Below are positions 35,745 through 46,824 of a stretch of 64,000 nucleotides of DNA, one piece after another. The notes under the pieces were generated by a model that was given only the letters and a program-made list of their open reading frames with translations, was not told where the DNA came from and made no database searches. Source of the stretch: Lateolabrax maculatus (lineage: Eukaryota > Chordata > Actinopteri > Acropomatiformes > Lateolabracidae); assembly GCA_031216445.1 (NCBI GenBank), contig CM062219.1, positions 3,083,501 through 3,147,500 on the forward strand. The letters run 5' to 3'. Each line of letters starts with the position of its first letter. Within the stretch, counting starts at the first letter, position 1. Position numbers and translations under genes: made by a program.

Positions 35745-38034
35745 ATGACTTCACTTCTGGGCTGCAACATGTTTCCAATGTGTGCAAAAACTTTGCTGCT
35801 GGTTCTGGTGTGTGCGTGTGCTGCCTCGGCTGCAGCCAATAGGCGTAACGGTAAGAAGATGCACACAAATTATATTTTTATTGGTGTCTTACCACAAATA
35901 TGTACCTTTGCACATTCATAAATGATGGTAGAAAATGTAGATCTATGATATGATGTAATGTACTGTATACAGTTTAATATGATGGCGCTGAAAAGATTAG
36001 TTGGTTGATCGACATAAAATTAATCAGCAACTATTTTGATAAATACATTAAAATGAAAGTGATTTTCAACAAGAAATAGTGAAACAGTGTCCAAAACATT
36101 TATTTTGATTCTCCTTAAATATGAGGATTTGTTGTTTTTCTTGTCATACTGTAGTAAACTGAACATTTTCTAAGAACAAGAAAAAAAGAGAAAAATGATC
36201 CACAGATGAATCAATAATGAAAATAACCGTTAGTTGCAGCCCAATATTAGGCTATAGTATCATATAAAAGGGCTGCAAATTAAGATTATTTTCACTTTCT
36301 ATGAAATGTCAAAGAATTGTGTCACAATTTCCCAGATGATGTTCAGTTTACAATCTAAAACAGAGAAAAACAACACAACCTCTTATTTGAGAAGCTTGAA
36401 CCAGAGAATATTTCTCATTTCTTGAAAAATGTTATTATCAATTATTAAAAAAGTTTCTTGATTAATTGTTTGGTCTGTAATCCAGCATAATGTCCCAGGA
36501 CATATTCAAACTGCTTGTTTTGTCTGATATTCAGATAAGATTTAAAAAAAAACAGCAAATATTCACTTTTGAAAATCTGGAACCAGTGAATTATTGGTAT
36601 TTCTGTCACAAAAAAATGATTAAAAAGATTTATTGATCATCAAAAACAATAGTAGTCTATTATTTTTCTGTTGATCGATTAATTGACTGATTGTTTAAGA
36701 TCTAAATCAATAAATCCACCAATCCTTTCTGCTCTATAATGTAAATTAACTGAATGACAGGTATCTTGATTAAACAATCTTTTTCTCTCCCTCCAGGCAG
36801 TGCGATCGGAAGGACCTTTACCTTTTTTTACAATTCAGGCACAGACGAACCGATAGACATGGATGAACTTTATCCAAACGATGATGGCGTCGAGTTGAAC
36901 CGTTCGACACGTGGTCGGGCGCGCAACGGGACCAACTCCAGCAGCCCGGAAATCTCAGAGGAAGCACTGCTGTTTCTGACGGGCCCTGTGTCCACCGTCC
37001 TCATACCTTCCTTCTACACGCTGGTCTGCCTCATCAGTGTGCCCATCAACATCTGCGCGGTGCTCGCCTTCGCTCGGAGGATCCGGCCGAAGAAGCCGGC
37101 GGCGATCTATATGCTGAACCTGGCCTGCGCCGACCTGCTTTTTGCCATGCTGCTCCCCTTCAAGATCTCCTACCACTTTGGTGGCAACAACTGGGTATTC
37201 GGCCCGCTCATGTGCCGCGTGGTCACCGCGGCCTTCTACTGGAACATGTATTGCTCCGTCCTCCTCATAGCTTGCATCAGCGTGGACCGGCTCCTCGCTG
37301 TGGTCTACCCTATCGACTCCCTGTCCTGGAGAAGCCCACGGAGGGCACTCACGGCCTGTGTAGCCATGTGGGTCCTATCCTTCGCTGGTTCGGTGCCCCT
37401 CGTCCTCTCCGACCAGACCCATCATCTTAGAGAGCTGGACATCACCACCTGCCACGATGTCCAGTCCTCGGACAGGCTAATCGGGCACTATAAGATCTAC
37501 TTCATCGCCCTGTTCTGCGCCCTCTTCTTCCTGCCTCTGCTCGTGACCGTGGTGTCCTACGCTCGGGTGATCTGGTCGCTCAGCAGGGTCCCGCTCGGCT
37601 TTCCAGGAAACTCGCGCAGGAGAACAAGAGCGGTGGTGATGGCCTTAACGGTGCTGGTGATGTTTGTGCTGTGTTTCACGCCCACCAACTGCCTGCTCCT
37701 GGCGCACTACCTGCAGTTCAACGAGGGACTCGAGAGGAGCCGGAAGGCCCCTGATGGCTCCTACGCTCTCTATCTGGTGTTTCTGTGTTTAGGAAGTCTG
37801 AACTGCCTCCTGGATCCTCTGGTCTACTACTTCGGGTCATCCCAGTGCCAGAGACAACTGTCCAGTGTGCTGAAGTGTCAGAAGATCCCACAGGGCCATA
37901 GCAGCAGTCATTCGTCATCTGGTTCACGCAGATCCAGCAGCAGAACTATTCTGAAATCCAGCCGCACAGAAAGCTCCAACATAAACACTTTCCAGAACAA
38001 CCTCAACAGCCAATACAAGAAACTGCTGGTCTGA
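35745..38034 (+). CDS. f2r: Protease-activated receptor 1 (thrombin receptor)
   Basis: Class A G-protein-coupled receptor activated by N-terminal proteolysis; the main thrombin receptor in vertebrates. Exons 35745-35850 and 36797-38034, phase-1 intron, 447 residues (human 425). Two further in-frame ATGs follow the first (codons 9 and 12); the first was used. Signal peptide LLLVLVCACAASAAA, then SAIGR/TFTFFYN with predicted cleavage at R41/T42, the same residue number as human PAR1. An acidic hirudin-like patch (DEPIDMDELYP) for thrombin exosite binding follows. Helix marks: NWVFGPLMCRVVTAAFYWNM, ISVDRLLAVVYP, ITTCHDV (second outer loop), VLCFTPTNCLLLAHY and NCLLDPLVYYF. The C-tail ends NLNSQYKKLLV, matching the PAR1-type tail, and has a serine-rich phosphorylatable run (SSSHSSSGSRRSSS). 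AATAAA at 38284-38289 is a plausible poly(A) signal. Confidence 0.96.
35851..36796 (+). other. f2r intron filled with ATTAAT-rich repeats
   Basis: Donor GTAAGAAG at 35851; acceptor CCCTCCAG ending at 36796. The interior has several related stretches of the GATTAGTTGGTTGATCGAC / GATTAATTGTTTGGTCTGTA kind (35985-36245 and 36255-36700), a common fish repeat. A related piece lies in the f2rl1 copy-2 intron near 45030-45070. Confidence 0.7.
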
Positions 38035-38283
38035 CAGAGCAGGCATCAATCACAGCGACTTAACTGACTCTCATGTGATTTTAAAGTTATAAAATAGTAG
38101 AAATATTTTATTTTGAAGTCCAAACAAAGAGCTCTGAGGTAAACTGTAGGGTTTAGCCCACTGCATGTGCTTTTCTTTCATGATTCGAGTGAAGGGAGGA
38201 TAACCGAACCGCTTGTGCAGAAGTAGCTAAAAGTCTTTGTTTCATAACAATACATGTGCAATGACGGGCGTGCCTTTTGAGGG

Positions 38284-38289
38284 AATAAA
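38284..38289 (+). promoter_or_regulatory. f2r: Candidate poly(A) signal of f2r
   Basis: AATAAA 250 bp after the stop codon. Downstream sequence is not strongly GT-rich, so a later signal remains possible. Confidence 0.4.
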
Positions 38290-39288
38290 ATGAAGTTAAA
38301 AACTGTATGGAAGGAAGTGGCGATCAGATAAGAATGTGCTTTCTAGAACAATTCTGCTGATCATTTGATTCTATGAAATACTTTTTAATTTCGCACAGTA
38401 GACTTTATATCTTATATGTCTATATTAAGTGTTTAAGCTGCAAGTGAACTGTATGCTTTATATTCAATGGAAGGAAACTATTTTGTCATTTTTTTATATA
38501 CATTTGCCAAAAAGCTTATTTTCCAGCACTTTTGTTTCATTTATTTTGAAAATCTGTCAATTATGTTGTACTTTGTACTTTAAAAAAATATATTCACCAC
38601 TTTTCTTTTTACCACTTGCCACCTGTGGTCTCTGATTGATGTTATCATGTTATGGTGTCATTGTGATAGTGTTACAGAGATAACCGAGAAACAACAGTAA
38701 TGGGCTGAGCAAACATCCCAACATGGCATAGTTGGTTTGGTGCTGCTCTCTGCTGGTGGGGGATGTGAAGTACATTATGTGTATCATGTAGTGCTGTTGG
38801 TTTACCAGTTTGTCCAGGTTCTTTTCTCCTGCAGCAGGTAGCGCTACTATACTGTTAATAAAAGGTAACCTGAAGGATCGATCCGACCTCCCCTCTCTTT
38901 CATTGTGTAGCGGTCGTAGGAGAGAGTTATGCAACAGTGTAAAGGAACAACTGACTGAATAAAATACTTTTAAAGTATTTTAATCCAAGCTAAGAACCAC
39001 AGGCTATTGGTCTGCAAGTAATGATTATTTTCATTATCAACTAGTCAATTATAATAGACAATTATTGTGGGACCCCAAACAAAAACACAGGGGTTGAGTA
39101 TTTTTAGACATTTTACTCCATTATTATATGGTATATGCAATGATATGCAGCATGACTTGAACAATAACATGTTGTAATGTTAACGGAACTTAACAACAAA
39201 ATATTTAGCCTCTACAGAACATCAGCACAGCCTCAAACTGAGGAAAAGGGTATTTCCTCATGTCGTCTGATAACCTATAAGAGATGGT

Positions 39289-39922
39289 CAGTGATGTAGG
39301 AAGTATTCACATCCGTTATTTAAGTGAAAGTACTAATACCACATTGTGAAAATACTGCACTGCAAGTTCTGCATTCATCACCTGAAGTGAAAGTATGTAA
39401 GTATTATTAGTTTAATGTACTTGAAAGTCCTCATGTTGCAGTAAAATGTTCCTGTCAGTGTTTTATTATCTCTGTTGTTTCTGGATTAATATTCCTGCTG
39501 CATTCGTGTGTCTGTTGCATTTTACTGCTGCAGATGTTTAAGGTTGAGCTCATTTTAACTCCTTTATATTCTGTTGGGCAGTATAATCTGCAGCAATGCA
39601 TCATGGTCTATAAAAGCATCATGTGTTTGCATGGAAGTATAAAGTGTGTTTGTAGCGTCGCTGTCCTGTGAGAAACACGTATCTCTAAAAAGTCAACTTT
39701 TCATCAGTAAAACTGAACTTTTCAGCTTTGAGACGATGCTTTTATCAGCGGATCCAGGAGGGATTTAAAGTGTATTTAACTCAAGAAGGGGGAGTATTCC
39801 TTAACCGATTCATAAAACAGTTCCTAAAATGGAAAAACTTAAGTAAAGTAAAATTACCTCGAATTTGTACTTAAGTAGCCTACAGTACTTGAGTAAATGT
39901 ACTTAGTTACAATCCACCACTG
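39289..39922. mobile_element. Non-autonomous element with CAGTG(G/A)TG termini (hAT-like)
   Basis: Starts CAGTGATGTAGGAAGTATTC and ends ACAATCCACCACTG, so the outer bases are imperfect inverted repeats of CAGTGGTGGA. It shares AAGTACTCA-type words with four other places in the window. An inner block at 39640-39690 (GTTTGTAGCGTCGCTGTCCT, then AGATACGTG-type sequence inverted) reappears in reverse complement at about 57329-57400. No clear 8-bp target duplication was found. Confidence 0.6.
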
Positions 39923-39999
39923 GTGATCACCACATGATCAGATATGTAGTCAGTGAATGTTTTGTTTCCGGCTCATCTTCACTTCCGACACCAGCAGAG

Positions 40000-40128
40000 G
40001 TGCGGCCCTGCGCGCTCACCTGACCGGGTGACGTCACGCAGGTGTAACGCCGTCGCTGTGAAGTCGCTGCGGAGACAACACCCGCGGACGTTACTGCACA
40101 CTGTTTTCAACAACCTCTGTCCGCAGAC
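40000..40128 (+). promoter_or_regulatory. f2rl1.1: f2rl1 copy 1 promoter/5' UTR with a consensus CRE
   Basis: GC-rich stretch directly upstream of the start codon. It contains a perfect palindromic cAMP-response element TGACGTCA at 40029-40036, followed by CGCAGGTG. No TATA box is obvious. Confidence 0.5.
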
Positions 40129-41648
40129 ATGACTTTGAGGACACGACGGATTCACCTGTTCCTCCTCTTGTGTTGCCTCCACACCTGCCTGTCGCAGGAG
40201 GCAGGTAAGACTCCCGTTTCTTTACAGATTTAGGATGCGTTAAAGTGCTTCACCAGACTACCTACGACGGAGATGGGCCCTGTTTGTTTGATGTTTTGCT
40301 CCTGATTGCCTTTTTCAGCTGGATTAGTTTGTCTAACCGTCTTACTTTTATCTTAGAATTAGTTTGACAACACTAAATAACAGAGTTCTGTGTAAAGTGG
40401 ATCATTGTAATGCAGGTGACTGAAGCTCAGTGGCCTAATTACAGGCAGAAAATAGGTCACAGTGAAAGCTGAAAGGAACTGAGAATAACTGATAGTTGAG
40501 TTTCTGATGTGAGCAAATTGTTGTATGTTCCTGCATATAACCCTGTAAACTTCTGCTTTTCATATGTTTTCATACCTTGACTAGTCACAGATACCAGAGG
40601 CTTCAGTGGTCAAGAGACCAAAGAAGGGGTGAAGATCAGCCCCCTGGCCAAAGAAGTCCTGAGCAGTGGCCTCACAACCATCTTCCTCCCAGTCATCTAC
40701 ATCTTCGTGTTTGTTGTGGGGCTGCCCACCAACCTCATGGCGATCTGGGTATTCCTGTTCAGGACCAAGAAGAGGCACCCGTCATCGATCTACATGGCCA
40801 ACCTGGCTCTGTCCGACCTGCTCTTTGTCATCTGGATCCCTTTAAAAATAGCGTACCACTTGAACGGCAACAACTGGATCTACGGACAGGGGCTGTGCAA
40901 AGTGCTGGTGGCCTTTTTCTACGGCAACATGTACTGCTCAATCTCCTTCATCGCTTGTATAAGTGTCCAGCGTTACTGGGCCGTGGTCCACCCGCTCTCC
41001 CAGCGTCAGAAGAACAGCTGTGCGGCCGTCGCCGTCTCCGTCACGGTCTGGGTGGTGGTCTGGCTGATCACAATCCCCCTGTACCTGTACGATCAGGAGG
41101 TCCGTGTCACTAACCTCAACATCCTCACCTGCCACGACGTCACCAGGCCCAGCCAGAGGAAAACCGCAGCGGGCTACTTCCTGACAATGGGAACTGTGGG
41201 ATTTGTTGTTCCCACCGTGGTGTGCATCATATCCTACGTCCTCATGCTCAGGGCTCTCAGGAACAGCATGTCGGACCCCGCCATCGGCAAGAAGCGGCGG
41301 AAGGCCGTGGTCTTGATCATCACCGTGTTGGTTATGTTTTTAGTGTGCTTCACCCCCAGTAATATCATGCTGCTGGTGCACTACACCCTTCTTTTGGGTG
41401 AAACCAGCAACAACCTGTACGGATTTTACATCACCACCCTGTGCTTGGCGAGCCTCAACAGCTGCTTGGACCCTTTTGTTTACTACTTCATCTCGGAGGA
41501 CTTCAGGGAGCACGTGAAGAACACGTTCCTGTGCAGGAGTGAGAGGACAGTGGAGAGGATGAGGGTCTCCTTCAGCGCTCTGAAGTTCTCCAAGAAGAGC
41601 AACACGTACACGTCCGAGTCGGGGAACACGCAGAGCACTGAGTGCTAG
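40129..41648 (+). CDS. f2rl1.1: Protease-activated receptor 2, tandem copy 1
   Basis: Trypsin-type-protease receptor of the PAR family. Exons 40129-40204 (signal peptide IHLFLLLCCLHTCLSQ) and 40591-41648, phase-1 intron, 377 residues (human PAR2 is 397). Predicted cleavage DTR/GFSGQE at R28/G29. Receptor marks: LTTIFLPVIYIFVFVVGLPT, FLFRTKKRHPSSIYMANLAL, GNNWIYGQGLCKVLVAFFYG, SVQRYWAVVHP (no DRY, as in PAR2), ITCHDV-type LTCHDV, LVCFTPSNIMLLVHY, NSCLDPFVYYFISEDFREHV and LCRSERTVERMRVSFSALK. A second in-frame acceptor six bases upstream (TAG at 40582-40584) would add two residues. It stands 4.3 kb upstream of its paralogue in the same orientation. AATAAA motifs at 41703 and 42054 are candidate poly(A) signals; the second has a better U-rich downstream region. 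Confidence 0.95.
40205..40590 (+). other. f2rl1 copy 1 intron
   Basis: Short intron (386 bp), donor GTAAGACT. The acceptor is ambiguous between TAG at 40584 and CAG at 40590. Confidence 0.8.
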
Positions 41649-42053
41649 TGGTTTGTTGGTTTCTAAGTTAGTTCCTCGTCATTCAATTCCCCTCAGGTAT
41701 AAAATAAAATGGATTTCATTTTAATTCTACTGTGAGGAAAGTTAGGAGAGTCATCTGTGCAGAAGCTTTGAGCTGTCTAAGTTACTGTTTATTTTTTATT
41801 TTTGTAAATAATTAATTTTAAGTTGGACATACAACTGATGACGTATTTAATGCACTTTGGTTGATGTTTTATTTGATTTATTTGGGATATGAATGATTCT
41901 AAATGTGCCTTATTTTTTATTTTTTTGTCCAGATTTAAAATGAGCAAAATGTAGCATGTTGATTGATGCATGATACAACCTTTACATGTGTATCTGGTAT
42001 GTGTTTTTTAAAGTACTGTTGTTCACTTGTATAACTACATTTTAAGGATTGTC

Positions 42054-42059
42054 AATAAA
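42054..42059 (+). promoter_or_regulatory. f2rl1.1: Candidate poly(A) signal of f2rl1 copy 1
   Basis: AATAAA followed by GTAAGCTGTATTTTTCCCC, 406 bp after the stop codon. An earlier AATAAA is at 41703. Confidence 0.45.
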
Positions 42060-44314
42060 AGTAAGCTGTATTTTTCCCCTTCCCACTGTCTATTTTCATA
42101 CTTTGGTCGGTACGCAATTTAAAAGGTTTTAAAGTCAGGCAGGAAGTTGGAAAGGTCATATTTGGTGTTCCTTATTTTCAAAACAATCTGAATATTTAAC
42201 CTTTGCTGTAAATTCAGGTTTGTGTCGGTCTTAAAAATTTCCCTTATATGTTCTTAGCCAGAGTACAACACCATTTGATCCCAAATAATACACATACAGT
42301 AAATGATTTGGTGTTAAAATGTTTAGTGTGACTGGCGTACAATAACAATAGAAAAAATATCCCCTGAATTGACGTCATTACTTTATTGAAGCAAGCTCAA
42401 AATCCTTTCCTCTATGATGATTTATCCTGAAAAATGTCCTTTTTTAGACTCCTGCAACTCTGTATTCCTGCTTTAAAAGTATCAGCACTGGCTTTTACAG
42501 ATTAGTAGAAATTGTAACTTGTTGCTATTTAAGATTTAACTGATCATCTTACATGATAAAGGCTATTTTGACACAATGAAGAAGTGAGAGAGAGAGATCA
42601 CGTGATGTTAAAAGCGGCTGGGTGAAGGTGTGTTTTTAAACAGAAACTAACCAAAGATGTACCAACAGTGATATGAAAATACAAAAACAGCCTCTACATA
42701 CCACAGGATATTTATGTCCACAGTGACATGCTGCGTGAGAATCGAACAGAGTCTAAACAAATAGTCAGTTAGTCCATCAACAGAGAATTCATCTGCAGTG
42801 ATGATTGATTTATTAGATTAATACAATCGTTTCAATTGTTTTTCAAACAAAAAAAGACAACATTTTGATGGTTACAGCTTCTGAAATGTGTAAATTTGCT
42901 GCTTTTGAACTTAATATCTTTGTGTTTTGGACAAAATAACACATTTGAAGACTTCACTTTGGGCTTGAGGACATTGTGATGGACATCTTTCACTATTTTG
43001 TAACAGTTAATTGTGAAAATAATTGACAGTTTTATCAATTTTGAAATTAATTACTAGCTGCTGATATAAGAAATCTTCAGTTCACTGCACTGTATTTTTT
43101 TAAACTGCAGGTATTTTCTGCACGTGTTTTTCCTCTTCCGAACCCTAGAAACCAACAGTGTAATCTACTGTAGATTTAACTGGAACATTTGATAAGGTTA
43201 ATGTCAATAATAAAAACCATCAGTTCATAAAATGTTCATAAAAACTCCTTTTTTACTGGGATTTATATGCAGGATGCACCAGTTTGTGGTAGGAAAGAGG
43301 TTTGACTCTGATTTTTATCTGTTAATTATCCATATATATTAGTCTATAAACACTTTGAGGTGTTGTAGGGAGTTTAGAGTAATTTCAAGTGTCCCATTGA
43401 ATCAAAATAACCAACTCCCCCTCAGACAGACCAGAGAGTTCAAGACAGTTACAGCCAGAGGACATGAAGTAACTGCATCACTGCCAGTGTACAGTGACAC
43501 ATCTGTCAGCAGTAAGTATGACGCCATTACATAGACCAGGTTTCTCTCAGAACCCCATCTCTGTTTAACACCGATTGTTTTGATTGTGAAATATTCCCGA
43601 AGTCTCACTTTGTCACGGCTGCTAACTTTGTCTTCTCTTTCAACCCTAAAGATTTTTTACTAGATAAACCAGATGATGCTGGTTTTGTGATTCATTCAGT
43701 TATTTTATATAAAAACTTTTTTATATAATTTCCTAAGATCTCACCTTTTACTCAAATCACTCAGTTTATTAAACAATAATAAAAAGAAAAGTAATAAGCT
43801 TTTGGAACACTAGAGCTTTTTCCCCTGAATCCTCTGACTAAATAAGTTTATATTTGTGTATATGAGTACTCCTGTTTTTTCCCCTTCTTTTTCTAATGTA
43901 ATTGTCCTTTAACATGTGTTAAATATGTATTTGTGACATTTAAACGCCACTTGTATGTGCTGCTATTTACCTGAATGTTCGTATATTCTCCTTTTGTTGA
44001 TAAAAAGACAAACAAAAAACACAAATCAAACCAAGAAAGCCCCCCCCCCCCAACTCAGACTGAGCCCATAGAGGACCAAGATAATTTTGCCTCAGGAAAT
44101 TGTGAGATAGTTGAAAACCTGTTTTGTGTCTGTTGCTGCAAGATTCAACAAACCAGAAAAGTTTAATCAGTTCCATCAAGAGAATTAAATAAATACCTGT
44201 GAATTACGAATAGTAATTAATTACTAATAAAACCCAGAACCTCCACACCGGTTTGTTATCCTTCATCATTGTTGTTCTTGGTGTTTTTCTCTGGCTCAGT
44301 GGAAACCAGGCCAG

Positions 44315-44442
44315 GTGGGCGGGTCTCAGGTGACGCAGACAGGTAGTCTCTGGGTGTGTCGCGTCTCCGATCCGATATTTAAAAGTTGTTTCTGGAGGCT
44401 GTTAAAGAGAAGTAAACCTGAGGGCGTTGGAAGCACACAAAC
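44315..44442 (+). promoter_or_regulatory. f2rl1.2: f2rl1 copy 2 promoter with TATA-like box
   Basis: Holds a GC-box-like GGGCGGG (about 44317-44323), AGGTGACGCAGACAGGTAG, and TATTTAAA at 44376-44383, about 60 bp before the start codon. GGTGACGCAG is close to the CRE-containing GGTGACGTCACGCAGG of copy 1, placed similarly. Confidence 0.5.
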
Positions 44443-46193
44443 ATGGATTTTACTCGCTTACTGTCGCTGGTGGTGATTTTCTGCTGGATTTGTGCCTCAG
44501 ACGCCAGAGGTAAGGCCGACACTTCCTGCTGTGTTCACCGTGTGTCAGAGTCTCATCCAGGACAACAGAGCGACTCTGGTGATCTCAGATCTATTCAACT
44601 GAACGTTTAAAAACACTTTATCATAATTTATCGGAATTGATATTTTTTAACCTTGGGTTTTGGCCAACTCCCAAACAGAAATGCCTGTCGGGAAATGTAG
44701 GCTCGGCAAGATCATTTATACAGATATTGTATAGACTGAGGGAATAAAGGCTTATTTCCCTGTAGCTGTGTTATTATTAGATGCTGTTGTAGTGCTCAGT
44801 CTATACTGCATTGCTTGAGTTGCAGTAATAGTTTGTATAGTTACTTGTATTTTGGGTTCATCTGTCAGTAGTTTATCTTTAATCTTTTGGAAAATCAGGA
44901 AATAGAGAAAAATGCTCAATCCAGAGCCCAAGGTGACAACACCAGTCGTAAAAAAAGAAAAGCAGCAAATCCTGACTTCACAGAAGCTGGAGTCCCTTTG
45001 TTTGACAAATAACGTAATGACTTAATATTTTGCCCATTGACTAATCAATTATTCAACCAGTCATTTCAGCCCTGATATGTATTTCATTTTTATCATTTTC
45101 AGGTAAAGGACGGGGTTTTATTGGGGTTCAGGACCCTAATAACTCAGACCAGGTTGTTGTGGACCAGACATCAGCTGACACGCTGAAGAGCCGCCTCACC
45201 ACCGTCTTCATCCCAATCGTCTACATCATCGTGTTCGCGGTGGGACTTCCTGCCAACGGCATGGCCATCTGGGTGTTTCTCTTCAGGACCAAGAAGAAGC
45301 ACCCGTCGTCGATCTACATGGCCAACCTGGCTCTGGCCGACCTGCTATTTGTCATCTGGACGCCACTAAAAATTTCTTACCATTTCAATGGCAACAACTG
45401 GATCTACGGGGAGCCGCTGTGCAAAGTCCTCGTGGGCTTCTTCTACGGAAACATGTACTGCTCCATTCTTTTCATCACCTGCCTCAGTGTGCAGAGGTAC
45501 TGGGTCGTGGCTCACCCTCTGTCCCAGCAGAGGAAGAACAACAAAGTGGCTGTTGGCATCTGTGTGGCCATTTGGGCGTTCATCTGGCTCACCACCACGC
45601 CTCTGTACCTGTACAACCACACCGCCAAACTCAAAGACCCCAACATAACCACCTGCCACGATGTCAACATCATACAGGACCCCCTCAATCCGTTCCCTTC
45701 TGTCCAGCTCCCCTACTACTACTTCATCTTCATGGCTATGGTTGTGTTCCTCGTCCCCTGCGTAGTGATCATTGTGGCCTATGTTCTGTTACTCAGGGCC
45801 CTGGGGAACAGCATGGGGGACAACACGGCGGCAAAGAACCGCCAGAAAGCCGTGGTGTTGATTGTGATCGTCCTGGTGACGTTCCTGGTGTGTTTCCTCC
45901 CCAGTAACATCATGCTGGTGGTGCATTACTCTCTCCTGAAGGATGGAGTGATAAATAATGGTTATAGCTTCTACATCTCCACACTGTGCCTGGCCAGCCT
46001 CAACAGCTGCCTGGACCCGTTCATCTACTACTTTGTGTCCGAGGACTTCAGGAACCACGTGAAGAACACTCTGCTGTGCCGGAGCAGCAGGACTGTGGAG
46101 AGGATGAGGGTTTCGTTCAGTTCCATGAAATACTCCAGGAAGAGCAAGGCGTACGTATCGGACAGTGGGAACACACAGAGCAGTACCTGTTAG
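44443..46193 (+). CDS. f2rl1.2: Protease-activated receptor 2, tandem copy 2
   Basis: PAR-family receptor. Exons 44443-44509 (signal peptide LLSLVVIFCWICASDA) and 45103-46193, phase-1 intron, 385 residues. Cleavage motif GKGR/GFIGVQ at R26/G27 is very close to the mammalian PAR2 SKGR/SLIG site. Marks: LTTVFIPIVYIIVFAVGLPA, FLFRTKKKHPSSIYMANLAL, GNNWIYGEPLCKVLVGFFYG, CLSVQRYWVVAHPLS, ITTCHDV, LVCFLPSNIMLVVHY, NSCLDPFIYYFVSEDFRNHV and LCRSSRTVERMRVSFSSMK. It is highly similar to copy 1 over the helices and C-tail, and divergent in the extracellular N-terminus and second outer loop, which here has an insertion (IIQDPLNPFPSVQLP). The ligand and cleavage site make this the copy closer to mammalian PAR2. 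AATAAA at 46569 and 46819. Confidence 0.96.
44510..45102 (+). other. f2rl1 copy 2 intron
   Basis: Donor GTAAGG; acceptor TATCATTTTCAG ending at 45102. The 3' part (about 45020-45080) has GACTAATCAATTATTCAACC, a fragment of the ATTAAT repeat type seen in the f2r intron. Confidence 0.8.
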
Positions 46194-46818
46194 TCAGATA
46201 AAGGAGAGAAAGAAAGACTTTGATGCGATATCACGCATCATGCCGTGCACCGTGCTTGTACGCTGGTGTATAAGCAGCACACAGACCTCTTGGCGCTGGG
46301 ACTCAGTTGACAGGTCTGTGATAATGCACCGGGTCACCTCAACACATCACCAAGGATGAACTTTAAATGTGAAGATGACTGTGTTGGGATGAGTACATTA
46401 TGAACTGTTGCTTAGTTTTAAAATGTGAAACATGAATATATATTTTAATTTTTTTTACATATTAATGGAGAGAAAGCCTGTTAAAGACTGACATTAAGCA
46501 CAAAATGTGTTTTTTTTTTTCTGACTAGTTCAATGCACTGAAGACCATTTGAACCAAAAGACATGCGTAATAAAAGAACCAAATTAACCTGTTCAGAGGA
46601 ACACATGGGGGTTTATCATGGTATGACTTTGATGAAGGTGTCAATGTAACTTTAGTCAAACAAAAGGAGTGTTTTAATATTAACTCCTGTTTCTTGTCCT
46701 GCTTATTCGGCACAGCCCTGCAGTCAACATGTTTCATCTTGCCATTTTAACCCACCTGTGCTGAAGTTGTGATTTACTTTTTGAGTGGTTTGGTTCTGGT
46801 TTTGTTACATAGTTTCTT

Positions 46819-46824
46819 AAATAA
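46819..46824 (+). promoter_or_regulatory. f2rl1.2: Candidate poly(A) signal of f2rl1 copy 2
   Basis: AATAAA 626 bp after the stop. A closer one is at 46569. Confidence 0.35.

Larger units (their letters stand above)
38035..40128. other. Intergenic region f2r to f2rl1 copy 1
   Basis: Begins with the f2r 3' UTR. The rest is dominated by a repeat element at 39289-39922, followed by the GC-rich f2rl1 promoter. No coding exon seen. Confidence 0.65.
41649..44442. other. Intergenic region between the two f2rl1 copies
   Basis: 3' UTR of copy 1, then AT-rich sequence with no recognised exon. A C-run lies at about 44041-44050, and the copy 2 promoter follows from about 44300. Confidence 0.6.

Noticed and set aside
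35429..35866. Minus-strand 145-codon frame over the f2r promoter and first exon
   Set aside because: Antisense of the f2r signal-peptide exon and its GC-rich promoter, with no domain.
40577..41113. Plus-strand 178-codon frame overlapping f2rl1 copy 1, and similar frames at 45419-45907 and 50572-51060
   Set aside because: Alternative-frame or antisense shadows of the two PAR2 genes and the ch25h-like gene; the true frames carry the conserved motifs.
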